DNA of 14,411 bases from JALTBU01 sp964410645 (GCA_964410645.1 CAYPHV010000031.1:1-14411), one strand, 5' to 3'. Positions 1 through 7,692 are shown, counted from the stretch's first letter. Notes: a model not told the origin generated them from the sequence alone. Translations and numbers: made by a program.

Positions 1-1
1 T

Positions 2-352
2 TGTAAAAGATTTAAAAAATTTTATAGATATTTAAATAAAACTATTTCTCTTGGGCTAATTGTTCAAATATTTCAGCTTATCAGTGCGTTTTTTATTATT
101 TTGGCTTTGCCTCAGTCTGTTTGCATAATTGATTTTTTGGTATTATTTTTAATATCTTCTGTTGTCAGTGTATTTCCGGTTACAGTTGGAGGGATTGGAG
201 TAAGAGAACTTACGTTTCTTTACGGGCTTAAATTCATACATAAATCACCTGATATCGGTATAGCTTTTAGTTTTTTGTTTTTTTTTATTACAATGCTTTC
301 ATCTTTAGCCGGTATTTTTTTTATTCATAAACCTTTGAATATGAAAAAATAA
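2..352 (+). CDS. Flippase-like membrane protein (UPF0104 / LPG-synthase TM family), C-terminal part
   Basis: The frame is open from the left edge of the window to a TAA at 350-352, so the N-terminus lies outside; about 116 residues are visible. They hold at least three hydrophobic segments, and the motif PVTVGGIGVRELTFLYGL (around window 175-230) matches the conserved 'P-x-S/T-x-GG-x-G-x-RE' signature of the lysylphosphatidylglycerol-synthase transmembrane region (AglD/YbhN/UPF0104). Members of this superfamily are integral membrane proteins linked to lipid or glycolipid transfer and flipping; the substrate here cannot be told. A TTG at 101 could be read as a start, but the hydrophobic coding sequence clearly continues upstream of it, so it is internal. 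The gene is convergent with the radical SAM gene, 14 bases away. Confidence 0.75.
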   Translation, partial: CKRFKKFYRYLNKTISLGLIVQIFQLISAFFIILALPQSVCIIDFLVLFLISSVVSVFPVTVGGIGVRELTFLYGLKFIHKSPDIGIAFSFLFFFITMLSSLAGIFFIHKPLNMKK

Positions 353-363
353 ACCATTTTTTT
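344..363. terminator. Weak A/T hairpin between convergent genes
   Basis: AAAAAAT (344-350) and ATTTTTT (356-362) form a 7-bp inverted repeat around the loop AAACC, overlapping the end of the flippase-like gene. A T run follows on the + strand and an A-rich arm gives a U run on the - strand. The all-A/T stem makes this a weak candidate for a bidirectional terminator. Confidence 0.25.
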
Positions 364-366
364 AAT

Positions 367-1329
367 TTATTGATTCATATCTTTCTTTAATATTCTGGAA
401 AAATAAAAATGATTATTATAAGCTGTTTTTTTTATTAATTTTTTTTCTAAAAGAGTTTCAATATTTTTCCATGATGCATTAGATTTTTTTAAAAATTTTT
501 CAAGTGCGTCTTCTCTTATCGGATGAACAGATGTAATTGCTAAAATATCTTTTTCAAAATCATTTGTATAAGTAAAATTATCTCCTTCATAATGTACTAA
601 CAGCTTGGCATTTAAGCCATATTTATTAAATATTATATATGCTTTGTTTATACTTTCTTCATCAGGTGTTTTAATGTTATTTTCAGCAGGAGGCCTTATG
701 GGAATAGAAATATAAGCTTTATTCGGATTCAGGCTTTTTATAAATTCGGCTGTTTTTTCAAGGGATTCTTCATCGTCGTTTATATCTTTTACAAGCATTG
801 TTTCTGTGTTTAACAAGCCTTTGTAGTTTTTTGAAAAATCAATATATCCCTTTTTTATATCTTCGAAATTCAGTTTTCCATGAGGTCTGTCTATTTTTTT
901 CCAAACAGATTTAACGGCGGAATCTACTTTCAAACTTACCCAGTCAAAATTCATTAAATCGTTTTTTACGTCCTCTTTATACATTAACGAACCGTTAGTT
1001 ATTATTGCAAGTTTGATATTAAATTCTTTTAAAAGATTTGCTTCTTTTGCTAGATTTATATCTAAAGTCGGTTCTCCATCCGGGACAAATGCAAGATAAT
1101 CGATTTTTTCATTTTTTTCTTTTAAAGAGGAAATTCTTTTTTTGGCGCTTAAATAAATATCCTCAGGATTATAAAAAGTTTTTCTTTTAATACTCATTTT
1201 TAACGTATTTCCCAGCTGGCAGTAAACACATGCATATGAGCATATTTTTGCAGGTATATTATTGATTCCTAAGCTTCTTCCGAGTCTTCTTGAAGGAACG
1301 GGTCCGTATGTTAATTTATTTATATCCAT
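367..1329 (-). CDS. Radical SAM protein, COG0731 (TYW1-like) family
   Basis: This 320-residue protein opens with GPVPSRRLGRSLGINN, followed by a radical SAM cluster motif CxxxCxxC (Cys30, Cys34, Cys37), which binds the 4Fe-4S cluster that cleaves S-adenosylmethionine. Further SAM-barrel motifs are FVPDGEPTLD (the glycine-rich 'GEP' strand), AIITNGSL and DWVSLKVDS. The first three blocks are typical of COG0731, a family related to wyosine-forming TYW1 but widespread in bacteria without wyosine, where its substrate is unknown. The C-terminal 80 residues are lysine-rich and look like a small winged-helix-type module; that is inference only. The start at 1329 has AAGG about seven bases upstream and a -10 box at 1350-1355. 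It is transcribed alone, divergent from the hemerythrin-like/argB unit. The family is secure; the function is unassigned. Confidence 0.85.
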   Translation of the reverse strand: MDINKLTYGPVPSRRLGRSLGINNIPAKICSYACVYCQLGNTLKMSIKRKTFYNPEDIYLSAKKRISSLKEKNEKIDYLAFVPDGEPTLDINLAKEANLLKEFNIKLAIITNGSLMYKEDVKNDLMNFDWVSLKVDSAVKSVWKKIDRPHGKLNFEDIKKGYIDFSKNYKGLLNTETMLVKDINDDEESLEKTAEFIKSLNPNKAYISIPIRPPAENNIKTPDEESINKAYIIFNKYGLNAKLLVHYEGDNFTYTNDFEKDILAITSVHPIREDALEKFLKKSNASWKNIETLLEKKLIKKTAYNNHFYFSRILKKDMNQ

Positions 1330-1349
1330 TATATGCCTTTTTTTAAGAA

Positions 1350-1355
1350 ATTATA
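1350..1355 (-). promoter_or_regulatory. -10 box for the radical SAM gene
   Basis: On the - strand this reads TATAAT, preceded by TG, with a predicted transcription start near 1343 and a leader of about 14 bases containing AAGG before the ATG at 1329. No convincing -35 is seen. The rest of the 222-base gap 1330-1551 is AT-rich with no other clear element. Confidence 0.5.
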
Positions 1356-1513
1356 CATCATATAATTAGTTTTTCATCATCAAAATATTTATGTAAATTT
1401 AAAAAAGAAATATAAAAATTTTCCGATTTTATTATATATTATGGATCAAATGCTGCTTAAAGGAAACGTATTGTGTTTTAGTAAATAATTGCTTTTTGTA
1501 CTATAAAAAATAC

Positions 1514-1519
1514 TATAAT
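1514..1519 (+). promoter_or_regulatory. -10 box for the hemerythrin-like/argB unit
   Basis: TATAAT, with a predicted start near 1526 and an AAAGGA ribosome-binding site at 1541-1546 before the ATG at 1552. A TTGCTT at 1489-1494 lies 19 bases upstream and could be a poor -35. Confidence 0.5.
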
Positions 1520-1551
1520 TCCAATTAATATATAAATTTGAAAGGAAAATT

Positions 1552-1983
1552 ATGTTGAAACCGATAATTGATCATCAAAAAGAAATAAAAAAAATTTATG
1601 AAAAAATGAAATTTTTAAGAGATAGTTTTAATCTTGAAAATCAAAACGCTTTTTATGACGAATTAATTGATATAATAAAAGAAATAAAGAGCGAACTTGA
1701 TTATCACTTTAATTTACAGTTTTATTCGGTAAAAAACGAAAAAGCAAAAAAATTTGTTTTGGAAAATAAATTTGTTAGAGATATTCTTTTTAGAATGCTT
1801 GAATCTATGAAAATCAAATGTACTCAAAAATCAATGGATGCTTTTTTAAAATTTGACGATTTTGAAGAAATATTAAGGGCATATTTAAAAAAAGAAAGAG
1901 GGCTTTTTAAAGAACAGCTAAAAAGTGTTTTAAGCGAAAAAGAATTAGAAGAAATTGAAATAAATTTACAAAAATTAATATAA
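1552..1983 (+). CDS. Small four-helix protein, possibly a degenerate hemerythrin-like domain
   Basis: This 143-residue, strongly charged, all-helical protein has no signal peptide or membrane segment. I do not recognise a named family with certainty. Its layout resembles HHE/hemerythrin domains: helix 1 begins with D7-H8-Q, helix 2 ends in LDYHFNLQF (His52, with Gln56 where the family has Glu), and the last helix reads KKERGLFKEQLKSVLSEKEL, very like the family's closing 'EE-x-x-LFP...LSEEEL' block. The histidines expected in helices 3 and 4 are absent, so di-iron or oxygen binding is unlikely even if the fold is right. AAAGGA precedes the ATG by six bases. argB follows 12 bases after the stop, so the two are probably co-transcribed, but nothing here ties the protein to arginine synthesis. 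The alternative is an unrelated helical protein. Confidence 0.6.
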   Translation: MLKPIIDHQKEIKKIYEKMKFLRDSFNLENQNAFYDELIDIIKEIKSELDYHFNLQFYSVKNEKAKKFVLENKFVRDILFRMLESMKIKCTQKSMDAFLKFDDFEEILRAYLKKERGLFKEQLKSVLSEKELEEIEINLQKLI

Positions 1984-1995
1984 AAAAGGTTAAAA

Positions 1996-2832
1996 ATGCA
2001 AAGGAAAATTAAAATCGTTGAAACGCTTCTTGACGCTTTGCCTTTTATTAGAAAATTTTATGGGAAAACAATAGTTATTAAATACGGGGGCAGTGCACAA
2101 ATCGACGAAAAGCTTAAAGAAAGTTTTGCAATAGATGTTTTAATGCTTTATATGGTCGGCATCAAGCCTGTTATTGTGCATGGAGGAGGAAAAAGAATTA
2201 CCGAAATATTGGATGCTTTACATATTAAAACCGAATTTAAAAACGGCATAAGGGTAACAACTAAAGAATCAATAAAAATAGCAGAAATGGTGTTAAGCGG
2301 TGAAATTAACAAAGAAATAGTAAATATGCTCAATCAACACGGTGCCAAAGCTATTGGAATTAACGGAAAAGATATGTGTTTTATGAAAGCAAAAAGCAAG
2401 CTGGGTTTTACAGGTGAGATTATTTCTGTAGACGGAATTTTTTTAAATAAACTGTTGAGTGAAAATCTTGTGCCTGTTATCGCTCCGATTGCTGCGGGAG
2501 AAACTCCCACTCATCCGGGATATAATATAAATGCGGATATTGCCGCCAGCGAAATCGCGGCTTCTCTTGACGCAACAAAAATTGTTTTCTTAACCGATAC
2601 GCCGGGTGTTTTAGATAAAGAGGGAAATTTAATAAGTTCGTTAAACGCAAAAGAAATTGAAAAATTAAAAAATAACGGGACAATTGCAGGGGGTATGATA
2701 CCCAAAGTCGAAGCGGCTTTAAACGCCGTTAGCAAAGGCGTTAAAAAAGCCCATATTATCGACGGAAGGGTAGAGCATTCCATTTTGCTTGAGTTATTGA
2801 CCAGTGAAGGAATAGGAACAGAGATTAAATAA
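1996..2832 (+). CDS. argB: Acetylglutamate kinase
   Basis: ArgB phosphorylates N-acetyl-L-glutamate with ATP, the second step of arginine synthesis, in the cytoplasm. The 278 residues carry the amino-acid-kinase landmarks in order: KYGGSAQ (Lys29, phosphate binding), HGGGKRIT (62-69), NINADIAASEIAASL with FLTDTPGVL (nucleotide and substrate region), and GTIAGGMIPK (from residue 228; Lys237). The first ~24 residues form an extra helix (KIVETLLDALPFIRKFYG), and the protein ends EGIGTEI. These features mark the longer, hexameric, arginine-inhibited type (as in Thermotoga and Pseudomonas) rather than the shorter E. coli enzyme, so feedback control by arginine is likely. AAGG lies upstream of the ATG. 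It follows the hemerythrin-like gene by 12 bases; no other arg gene is in view. Confidence 0.97.
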   Translation: MQRKIKIVETLLDALPFIRKFYGKTIVIKYGGSAQIDEKLKESFAIDVLMLYMVGIKPVIVHGGGKRITEILDALHIKTEFKNGIRVTTKESIKIAEMVLSGEINKEIVNMLNQHGAKAIGINGKDMCFMKAKSKLGFTGEIISVDGIFLNKLLSENLVPVIAPIAAGETPTHPGYNINADIAASEIAASLDATKIVFLTDTPGVLDKEGNLISSLNAKEIEKLKNNGTIAGGMIPKVEAALNAVSKGVKKAHIIDGRVEHSILLELLTSEGIGTEIK

Positions 2833-2851
2833 TGCGTTTTTATTCTAATAA

Positions 2852-2860
2852 TGGTATAAT
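2852..2860 (+). promoter_or_regulatory. Extended -10 promoter for the helicase gene
   Basis: TGGTATAAT is a perfect extended -10 (TGnTATAAT), placing the transcription start near 2867, only about 14 bases before the preferred TTG start at 2881. The helicase and MFS genes can therefore be transcribed independently of argB. Confidence 0.6.
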
Positions 2861-2881
2861 TCGCCCAAAAAAGGGTGAATT
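2858..2881 (+). promoter_or_regulatory. Inverted repeat covering the helicase -10 end, RBS and start
   Basis: AATTCGCCC (2858-2866) pairs with GGGTGAATT (2873-2881), nine pairs with one G-U, around a loop of six A. The right arm holds most of the Shine-Dalgarno and the first base of the start codon. An RNA coming through from argB could fold it shut, while an RNA begun near 2867 lacks the left arm. On DNA it could also be an operator. Confidence 0.45.
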
Positions 2882-4917
2882 TGCCACTTTCCAAACTCAA
2901 TAAAGAACAATTACAGGCTGCCAGTTCAACATTAGGATACAATCTTATAATAGCAAGTGCCGGGACAGGCAAAACATCTACAATTGTCGGAAGAATTGCA
3001 TATCTGCTTCAAAACGGTATAAAACCCGGCGAAATACTTCTTTTGACGTTTACAAACAAAGCGGCAGCTGAAATGAAAGAGAGAATTTCAAAATATTTTA
3101 ATGAGGCTAAATATATAGAGGCGGGAACTTTTCATTCTGTCAGTTACAGATGGCTTAAAAAACTAAATAAAAAAATAATATTAAAACAGCCCAAAGATAT
3201 GAAAATATTATTCCGTTCTATTTACGGAAAAAGAGATTTTTTAAGAATAGATGCTGAAGAAAAGCCTTACGGGGCTAATTATTTATTTGATATTTATTCA
3301 TTATTTTTAAATTCCAATTATTCTTCTTTTGAAAATTGGTTGCTTGAAAGAGCTCCTAATCAGGAAGAGTTTATTTTGATATATGAAGATATTTTTGATG
3401 AATACGAACATACAAAAAAAGAGCATGGTCTGGTTGATTTTAATTCTCTTTTATTGAATATGATAGAAGAGCTTGAAAAGGGTATCGAAAATCCCTATAA
3501 AGAGATATTGGTAGATGAATATCAGGATACAAATCCTTTGCAAAACAGACTAATCGAAGCGTTAAAACAAAATTCACTTTTTTGCGTGGGAGATTATGAT
3601 CAAAGTATTTACGCGTTTAACGGTGCTGATATAAATATAATTTCTACATTTAAAAAACGATATTCCGATGCGAAGATTTATGCATTAAAAAAAAATTACA
3701 GAAGTTACGGCGAAATATTGAATGTTGCAAATAAAGTTATAAGAAATAATCCCAGAATTTATTCAAAAGAGTTTGAAGTAACGCGCGGTTTTTTAGGTGA
3801 ATATCCTAAACTTTTAATGTATTACGATACTTTTGAAGAATACAGGGATGTAGCGGATAGAATAGCAGCAAGTCCGAACGGATATGAAGATATTGCCGTT
3901 TTGTTTAGAAATAATTCAAGTGCGGATATGATAGAGGCTACTTTAAGGGAAAAAGGTATTGAATGCAAAAGAAGAGGAGGAGTTGCTTTTTTTGAATCAA
4001 AAGAAATAAAAATAGTCTTGGATTTATTGGTTTTTTTACTGAATCCAAAAGATATAATGGCTTTTATTCACATTTTTGAATATGCAAAAGGTGTTGGAAG
4101 TGCCATAGCCGGTGATATTTTTGAAGCATTAAATATTTTAGGCAGCGGTAATGCTATCAAAGGGTTTTTAGACCCTGATCTTAATAAAAAGGTTTTTCAA
4201 AGAAAAAAAACATCTTATCAATTAGGTCTTTTTGATGATTTTATAAGTTTGGGAAGTATAAGCAAATTTAAAAATCTAGAATTTGAAGAAAATTTTTTAC
4301 GAAATCCAATATTAAAACATCCGAAATTATCAGTTGAAGGGGCGGAGTTTTTGTATGATTTTTATAAATTTCTTAAAAAAACAAAAAAATTTAAAAATCC
4401 GAATTCTATATTTAATTCATTAATTAGTTCCAATATTTTGAATAAAATAATTTCTTATCTTTCAAATGAAAGAAGCAGGGATAAAAATGGAAAAGTAAAT
4501 AATGACAGATATGAAGAAGCTGAAGAAAAAATAAAAAATAAAATAAAAATACTTGGAAATTTGTTGACTAAATATAATAATTTGGAAAAATTTATTAATG
4601 CAATGGTTTTGGGCGCCAGTGAAATGAGCAAAGGCAGGGGTGTTAATTTGCTTACTATTCATGCAAGTAAAGGATTGGAATTTAAGGAAGTATATATAAT
4701 TGATATGATGGAAGGAAGATTTCCAAATATCAAATTATCTAAATCCGCAGGCGGGATAGAAGAAGAAAGGAGACTTTTTTATGTGGCGGTGACGCGTGCA
4801 AAAGACAGGCTTTATTTTGCATGTGCAAAACGGGATAGAATTAAAAATATAGAATATCAGCCAAGCAGATTTTTGAATGAGGCTGGTTACAGTATAAATG
4901 AAAATAATAAGGTATAA
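2881..4917 (+). CDS. UvrD/Rep-type ATP-dependent DNA helicase (superfamily 1A)
   Basis: This is a 3'-5' DNA translocase/helicase of the Rep/PcrA/UvrD group, acting in replication restart and repair. The full motif set is present: Walker A ASAGTGKTS, Ia LTFTNKAAAEMKERI, II VDEYQDTN, III GDYDQSIYAFNGAD, IV LKKNYRS, V LTIHASKGLEF with MEGRFPN, and VI VAVTRAKDRLYF. The length (678 residues) is normal for the family. The frame allows GTG at 2875, but the AAGGG at 2871-2875 overlaps that codon; TTG at 2881 has correct five-base spacing and gives MPLSKLNKEQ, the usual N-terminus, so I chose it. It has its own extended -10 promoter, and the MFS gene follows after one base. Which of Rep, PcrA or UvrD it corresponds to cannot be settled from sequence alone. 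Confidence 0.93.
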   Translation: MPLSKLNKEQLQAASSTLGYNLIIASAGTGKTSTIVGRIAYLLQNGIKPGEILLLTFTNKAAAEMKERISKYFNEAKYIEAGTFHSVSYRWLKKLNKKIILKQPKDMKILFRSIYGKRDFLRIDAEEKPYGANYLFDIYSLFLNSNYSSFENWLLERAPNQEEFILIYEDIFDEYEHTKKEHGLVDFNSLLLNMIEELEKGIENPYKEILVDEYQDTNPLQNRLIEALKQNSLFCVGDYDQSIYAFNGADINIISTFKKRYSDAKIYALKKNYRSYGEILNVANKVIRNNPRIYSKEFEVTRGFLGEYPKLLMYYDTFEEYRDVADRIAASPNGYEDIAVLFRNNSSADMIEATLREKGIECKRRGGVAFFESKEIKIVLDLLVFLLNPKDIMAFIHIFEYAKGVGSAIAGDIFEALNILGSGNAIKGFLDPDLNKKVFQRKKTSYQLGLFDDFISLGSISKFKNLEFEENFLRNPILKHPKLSVEGAEFLYDFYKFLKKTKKFKNPNSIFNSLISSNILNKIISYLSNERSRDKNGKVNNDRYEEAEEKIKNKIKILGNLLTKYNNLEKFINAMVLGASEMSKGRGVNLLTIHASKGLEFKEVYIIDMMEGRFPNIKLSKSAGGIEEERRLFYVAVTRAKDRLYFACAKRDRIKNIEYQPSRFLNEAGYSINENNKV

Positions 4918-4918
4918 A

Positions 4919-6133
4919 ATGAATTATAAAAAGAACAATATAAAAAATGTCTTACACGGATTTTTTTTAGCAACCGCTATGACAATTGCAGAACCGTCTA
5001 CAATTTTACCTTTAATAATTCATCATTTTACCAAAAGTGTTGTAATAATAGGTGTTTTTGTGGCCCTTCTTAGGGGAGGTGCGATACTTGTTCAATTAGT
5101 CGCAGCTTTTTGGGCTCAAACTTTTAAAAAAGCGATGCCTTACCTTAAAAAAGTTTTTATAATAAGAGTTATATGCTGGTTTTTAATCGGGCTTAGTATT
5201 TTATTTATAGGAGATAAAAATCCTAAATTAACACTTATGTTATTTGGTGCTCTTTTATTTATTTTTTCTTTTTCAGCAGGATTTGGAAGTATATATTTTA
5301 ATGAAATTTTAGCTAAGGTCTTTGATAAAAAACAGCGCGGGAAAACAATGGCTAACAGGCAACTTTTTGCTGCGGTTGGTTCTATTATAAGCGGCGGGGT
5401 TACAGGATGGGTTTTAAGTGTGTTTGAACCTCCGGAAAGTTATGCTTATCTTTTTATGATCAGTGCTTTTTTAATGAGTATAGGAATGTTTGCTTTTTCC
5501 ACTATTAAAGAACCTTCCAAAGAAAATGTTAGAATAAAAGAGAAAAGTTTTTTTAAATTTTTGAAAAACGCTTTTAGGTTTTTGAGAGAAGACAAAGAAT
5601 TGCAGATTCAGATATTGGCTATGCTTTTTAGCTATTCATATCTTTTGGCTCTTCCATTTGTGATTATTCAGGCCAAAATTACTATAAATCTTACCGGTTG
5701 GTTAGTGGGAGGATTTGTTACTGTCAGAATGCTTGGATCGATTTTTGGAAATATAATTTGGAAAAAACTGGCTCCACAGTATAAAAAAATATTTTTGGTT
5801 TCTTATTCTTTGGTTTTTATTTCTTTTTTGTCTGTTTTTTTATTTAAAAATGAAATAATATATTTTATGTTTTTCTTTCTCATGGGATTTGCGATTGACG
5901 GGTTTAAAATAAGCGGGATGAATCTGCTTTTTGAAATTGCCCCTGAAGATAAAAGGCCAATATATGTGGCTCTTCAAAAGAATATGACTTCAATTGGATT
6001 GTTTTTCTCAATACCTGGCGGATTTATATTGGAATATTTTGGATATAAAATTTTATATATATTCACTGTAACATTAATGTTAGTCGGATTTACTTTTGCA
6101 TTAAAATTAAAAAAGGATAAATTTTATCTATAA
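4919..6133 (+). CDS. Major facilitator superfamily (MFS) transporter
   Basis: This 404-residue polytopic protein has about twelve hydrophobic segments split by a basic cytoplasmic loop near the middle (around KEPSKENVRIKEKSFF), the usual 6+6 MFS arrangement. The loop between segments 2 and 3 is basic (AQTFKKAMPYLKK) but the classic GxxxDRxGRR motif is not clear, and KKQRGKTMANRQ follows a later segment. The substrate is unknown; drug/metabolite efflux is the default guess for such proteins. An in-frame ATG exists at 4898, but the one at 4919 has AAGG at 4909-4912 with six-base spacing and begins just after the helicase stop at 4915-4917, so I prefer it. The gene is almost certainly co-transcribed with the helicase, which implies translational coupling rather than shared function. 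Confidence 0.85.
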   Translation: MNYKKNNIKNVLHGFFLATAMTIAEPSTILPLIIHHFTKSVVIIGVFVALLRGGAILVQLVAAFWAQTFKKAMPYLKKVFIIRVICWFLIGLSILFIGDKNPKLTLMLFGALLFIFSFSAGFGSIYFNEILAKVFDKKQRGKTMANRQLFAAVGSIISGGVTGWVLSVFEPPESYAYLFMISAFLMSIGMFAFSTIKEPSKENVRIKEKSFFKFLKNAFRFLREDKELQIQILAMLFSYSYLLALPFVIIQAKITINLTGWLVGGFVTVRMLGSIFGNIIWKKLAPQYKKIFLVSYSLVFISFLSVFLFKNEIIYFMFFFLMGFAIDGFKISGMNLLFEIAPEDKRPIYVALQKNMTSIGLFFSIPGGFILEYFGYKILYIFTVTLMLVGFTFALKLKKDKFYL

Positions 6134-6172
6134 TTTTTACTTATAATTATAGCAATTAATATAAATTTTTAT

Positions 6173-6178
6173 TATACT
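6173..6178 (+). promoter_or_regulatory. Candidate -10 box for the SLAC1/DUF302 pair
   Basis: TATACT lies 24 bases before the ATG at 6202; a better-matching TATAAT at 6142-6147 is an alternative. Both sit in the 68-base gap after the MFS gene. A strong ribosome-binding site AAGGAGGA follows at 6191-6198. Confidence 0.35.
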
Positions 6179-6201
6179 TCATCAAAAATTAAGGAGGAGA
6201 T

Positions 6202-7158
6202 ATGCAAAGGTCTTTACAATATTTTCCTGTACAGCTTTTTGCGGTTGTAATGGGGCTTTCAGGCTTAACCATTGCATATGCAAAAGCATTTCATTTTTTA
6301 CATTTTCCTTATTGGCCTTATTTTATATTGCTTATTCTGGATACATTGGCATTTTTTGGTATTTTTATTACTTATATACTCAAATGGATAAAATATCCGG
6401 ATGCTGTAAAAGCCGAGGTTAACCATCCTGTAAAAAGCTCTTTTGTCCCAGCTATTTCTATAAGTTTTTTGCTTATGTCCATTGCTTATATGGATTTTGC
6501 ACCTACAATCAGTGTAACGTTTTGGTGGATAGGGGCATGGCTTCATCTGTATTTTACATTTACCATTATTAAATTTTGGATAAGGCATAATTTCGATGTA
6601 AAAATGATTAGCCCTGCATGGTTTATTCCAATTGTCGGCAATGTACTGGTGCCTGTTGCCGGAGTTGACATAGTTAATGAATATATTAATTTATTTTTTT
6701 TCAGTTTGGGAATTTTTTATTGGGTAGTTTTATTTACTATAGTAACATATAGAATGATTTTTCATCATCCGTTGTCAAAAAAACTGATTCCTACATTTTT
6801 TATTCTTATAGCGCCTCCGGCAGTAGGGTTTATCAGTTATTTCAGGATAACTTTTGGAAGTATTGATATATTTAGTATGTTTTTATATTTAATTGCATTA
6901 TTTACTTTTTTACTTTTGATTGCAAAAAAAAGTTTATATACGCAAATACCATTTTTTGTTTCATGGTGGGCATATACATTCCCGCTTGCGGCAATTACAA
7001 TTGCTACTACTTTAATTTACAGCAGTTTTAGAAATTATTCAATGTATTTGTTTTCGTTAGTCTTATTAGTAATAGTTACCGTTGTAGTATTTTATGTCGC
7101 ATATAAAACATATTTAGCTATAAAAGCACAAAAAATTTGTATACCAGAGGAGGAATAA
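6202..7158 (+). CDS. SLAC1/TehA-family anion channel (TDT family)
   Basis: This 318-residue integral membrane protein has ten hydrophobic segments, the count expected for the TDT/SLAC1 fold (plant SLAC1, bacterial TehA, fungal malate and sulfite carriers). The start MQRSLQYFPVQLFAVVMGLSG is typical: 'F-x-x-x-MG-x-x-G' is the first-helix signature. The WWAYTFPLAA block in segment 9 contains a Phe near residue 260 that plausibly matches the gate Phe of Haemophilus TehA. Members conduct small anions (nitrate, chloride, sulfite, dicarboxylates); the name TehA comes from tellurite resistance seen on overexpression. The anion is unknown here. The AAGGAGGA before the ATG is the strongest ribosome-binding site in the window, suggesting good expression. 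The DUF302 gene begins at the base after its stop. Confidence 0.88.
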   Translation: MQRSLQYFPVQLFAVVMGLSGLTIAYAKAFHFLHFPYWPYFILLILDTLAFFGIFITYILKWIKYPDAVKAEVNHPVKSSFVPAISISFLLMSIAYMDFAPTISVTFWWIGAWLHLYFTFTIIKFWIRHNFDVKMISPAWFIPIVGNVLVPVAGVDIVNEYINLFFFSLGIFYWVVLFTIVTYRMIFHHPLSKKLIPTFFILIAPPAVGFISYFRITFGSIDIFSMFLYLIALFTFLLLIAKKSLYTQIPFFVSWWAYTFPLAAITIATTLIYSSFRNYSMYLFSLVLLVIVTVVVFYVAYKTYLAIKAQKICIPEEE

Positions 7159-7665
7159 ATGAATAAAAGAAGTTTAATCGGTGGATTTATAATAGGTTTT
7201 GTTGTAGCGGTTTTTTTGATACCTTTGTTTTTTAAATTATCGGCGCAAAATATGATATTTAAGCAAATAAAAAGTCCTTACAGTTTTGAAAAAACAGCGA
7301 AAATTTTAGCTGATAGAATAGCTAATCAACCAGGTTGGCATATAGTAAATATAATTAATCAGGGAGAAGAAATCAAAAAATACGGCGGTCCTGATGTAGG
7401 TAAAGTTAAGATTATCAAATTTTGTAATGCAAAACTTGCAGGGAAAATGTTAAAAGATGACGATACAAAATTTATGGCTGTAAAAATGCCTTTGTCAATT
7501 GCTGTGTATGAAGATTCAAAAGGTCAGGTATTTATATCGTTAATGAACGGATATTTGCTAACAAGAATGCTAAGCGGGACAAAAGAGGGGAAAATTATGG
7601 AGCTTGTCGTCAGAGATATGGAAAGTATTTTAAATTTTGTACATTTTAGATATACAATTTTTTAA
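7159..7665 (+). CDS. Membrane-anchored DUF302 protein
   Basis: This 168-residue protein has an N-terminal hydrophobic segment (about residues 6-25, after a basic MNKR) that anchors it or acts as an uncleaved signal, leaving the rest probably periplasmic. Residues ~36-140 match the DUF302 pattern: PYSFEKTAKILADRI, GWHIVNIINQGEEIKKYGG, VKIIKFCNAKLAGKML, then KMPLSIAVYEDSKGQVFISLMN. DUF302 is a small alpha/beta domain of unknown biochemistry, often beside membrane proteins or sulfur/redox genes. The ATG directly follows the SLAC1 stop, with AGGAGGA lying inside the end of SLAC1, so the two are translated from one message. The pairing suggests an accessory or sensor role for the channel; this is inference. 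A hairpin terminator follows. Confidence 0.8.
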   Translation: MNKRSLIGGFIIGFVVAVFLIPLFFKLSAQNMIFKQIKSPYSFEKTAKILADRIANQPGWHIVNIINQGEEIKKYGGPDVGKVKIIKFCNAKLAGKMLKDDDTKFMAVKMPLSIAVYEDSKGQVFISLMNGYLLTRMLSGTKEGKIMELVVRDMESILNFVHFRYTIF

Positions 7666-7674
7666 TTTTTTATT

Positions 7675-7692
7675 AGGCTTTAGGGCCTTTTT
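7675..7692 (+). terminator. Rho-independent terminator after the DUF302 gene
   Basis: AGGC (7675-7678) pairs with GCCT (7685-7688) around a six-base loop, extended by flanking A/T, and is followed by a T run. The stem is short but GC-rich against an AT background, ten bases after the DUF302 stop. Confidence 0.45.

Noticed and set aside
1441..1488. A 15-codon frame (MDQMLLKGNVLCFSK) in the gap between the radical SAM and hemerythrin-like genes
   Set aside because: No ribosome-binding site before its ATG and nothing else to support expression; too short to judge.
2511..2972. A 153-codon frame on the - strand across argB and the helicase start
   Set aside because: It is antisense to strongly conserved argB and helicase coding sequence and has no promoter or family features.
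3687..3695. A run of nine A in the helicase as a possible phase-variation tract
   Set aside because: A and T runs of 7-9 are common throughout this AT-rich sequence; the gene is a housekeeping helicase and the frame is intact.
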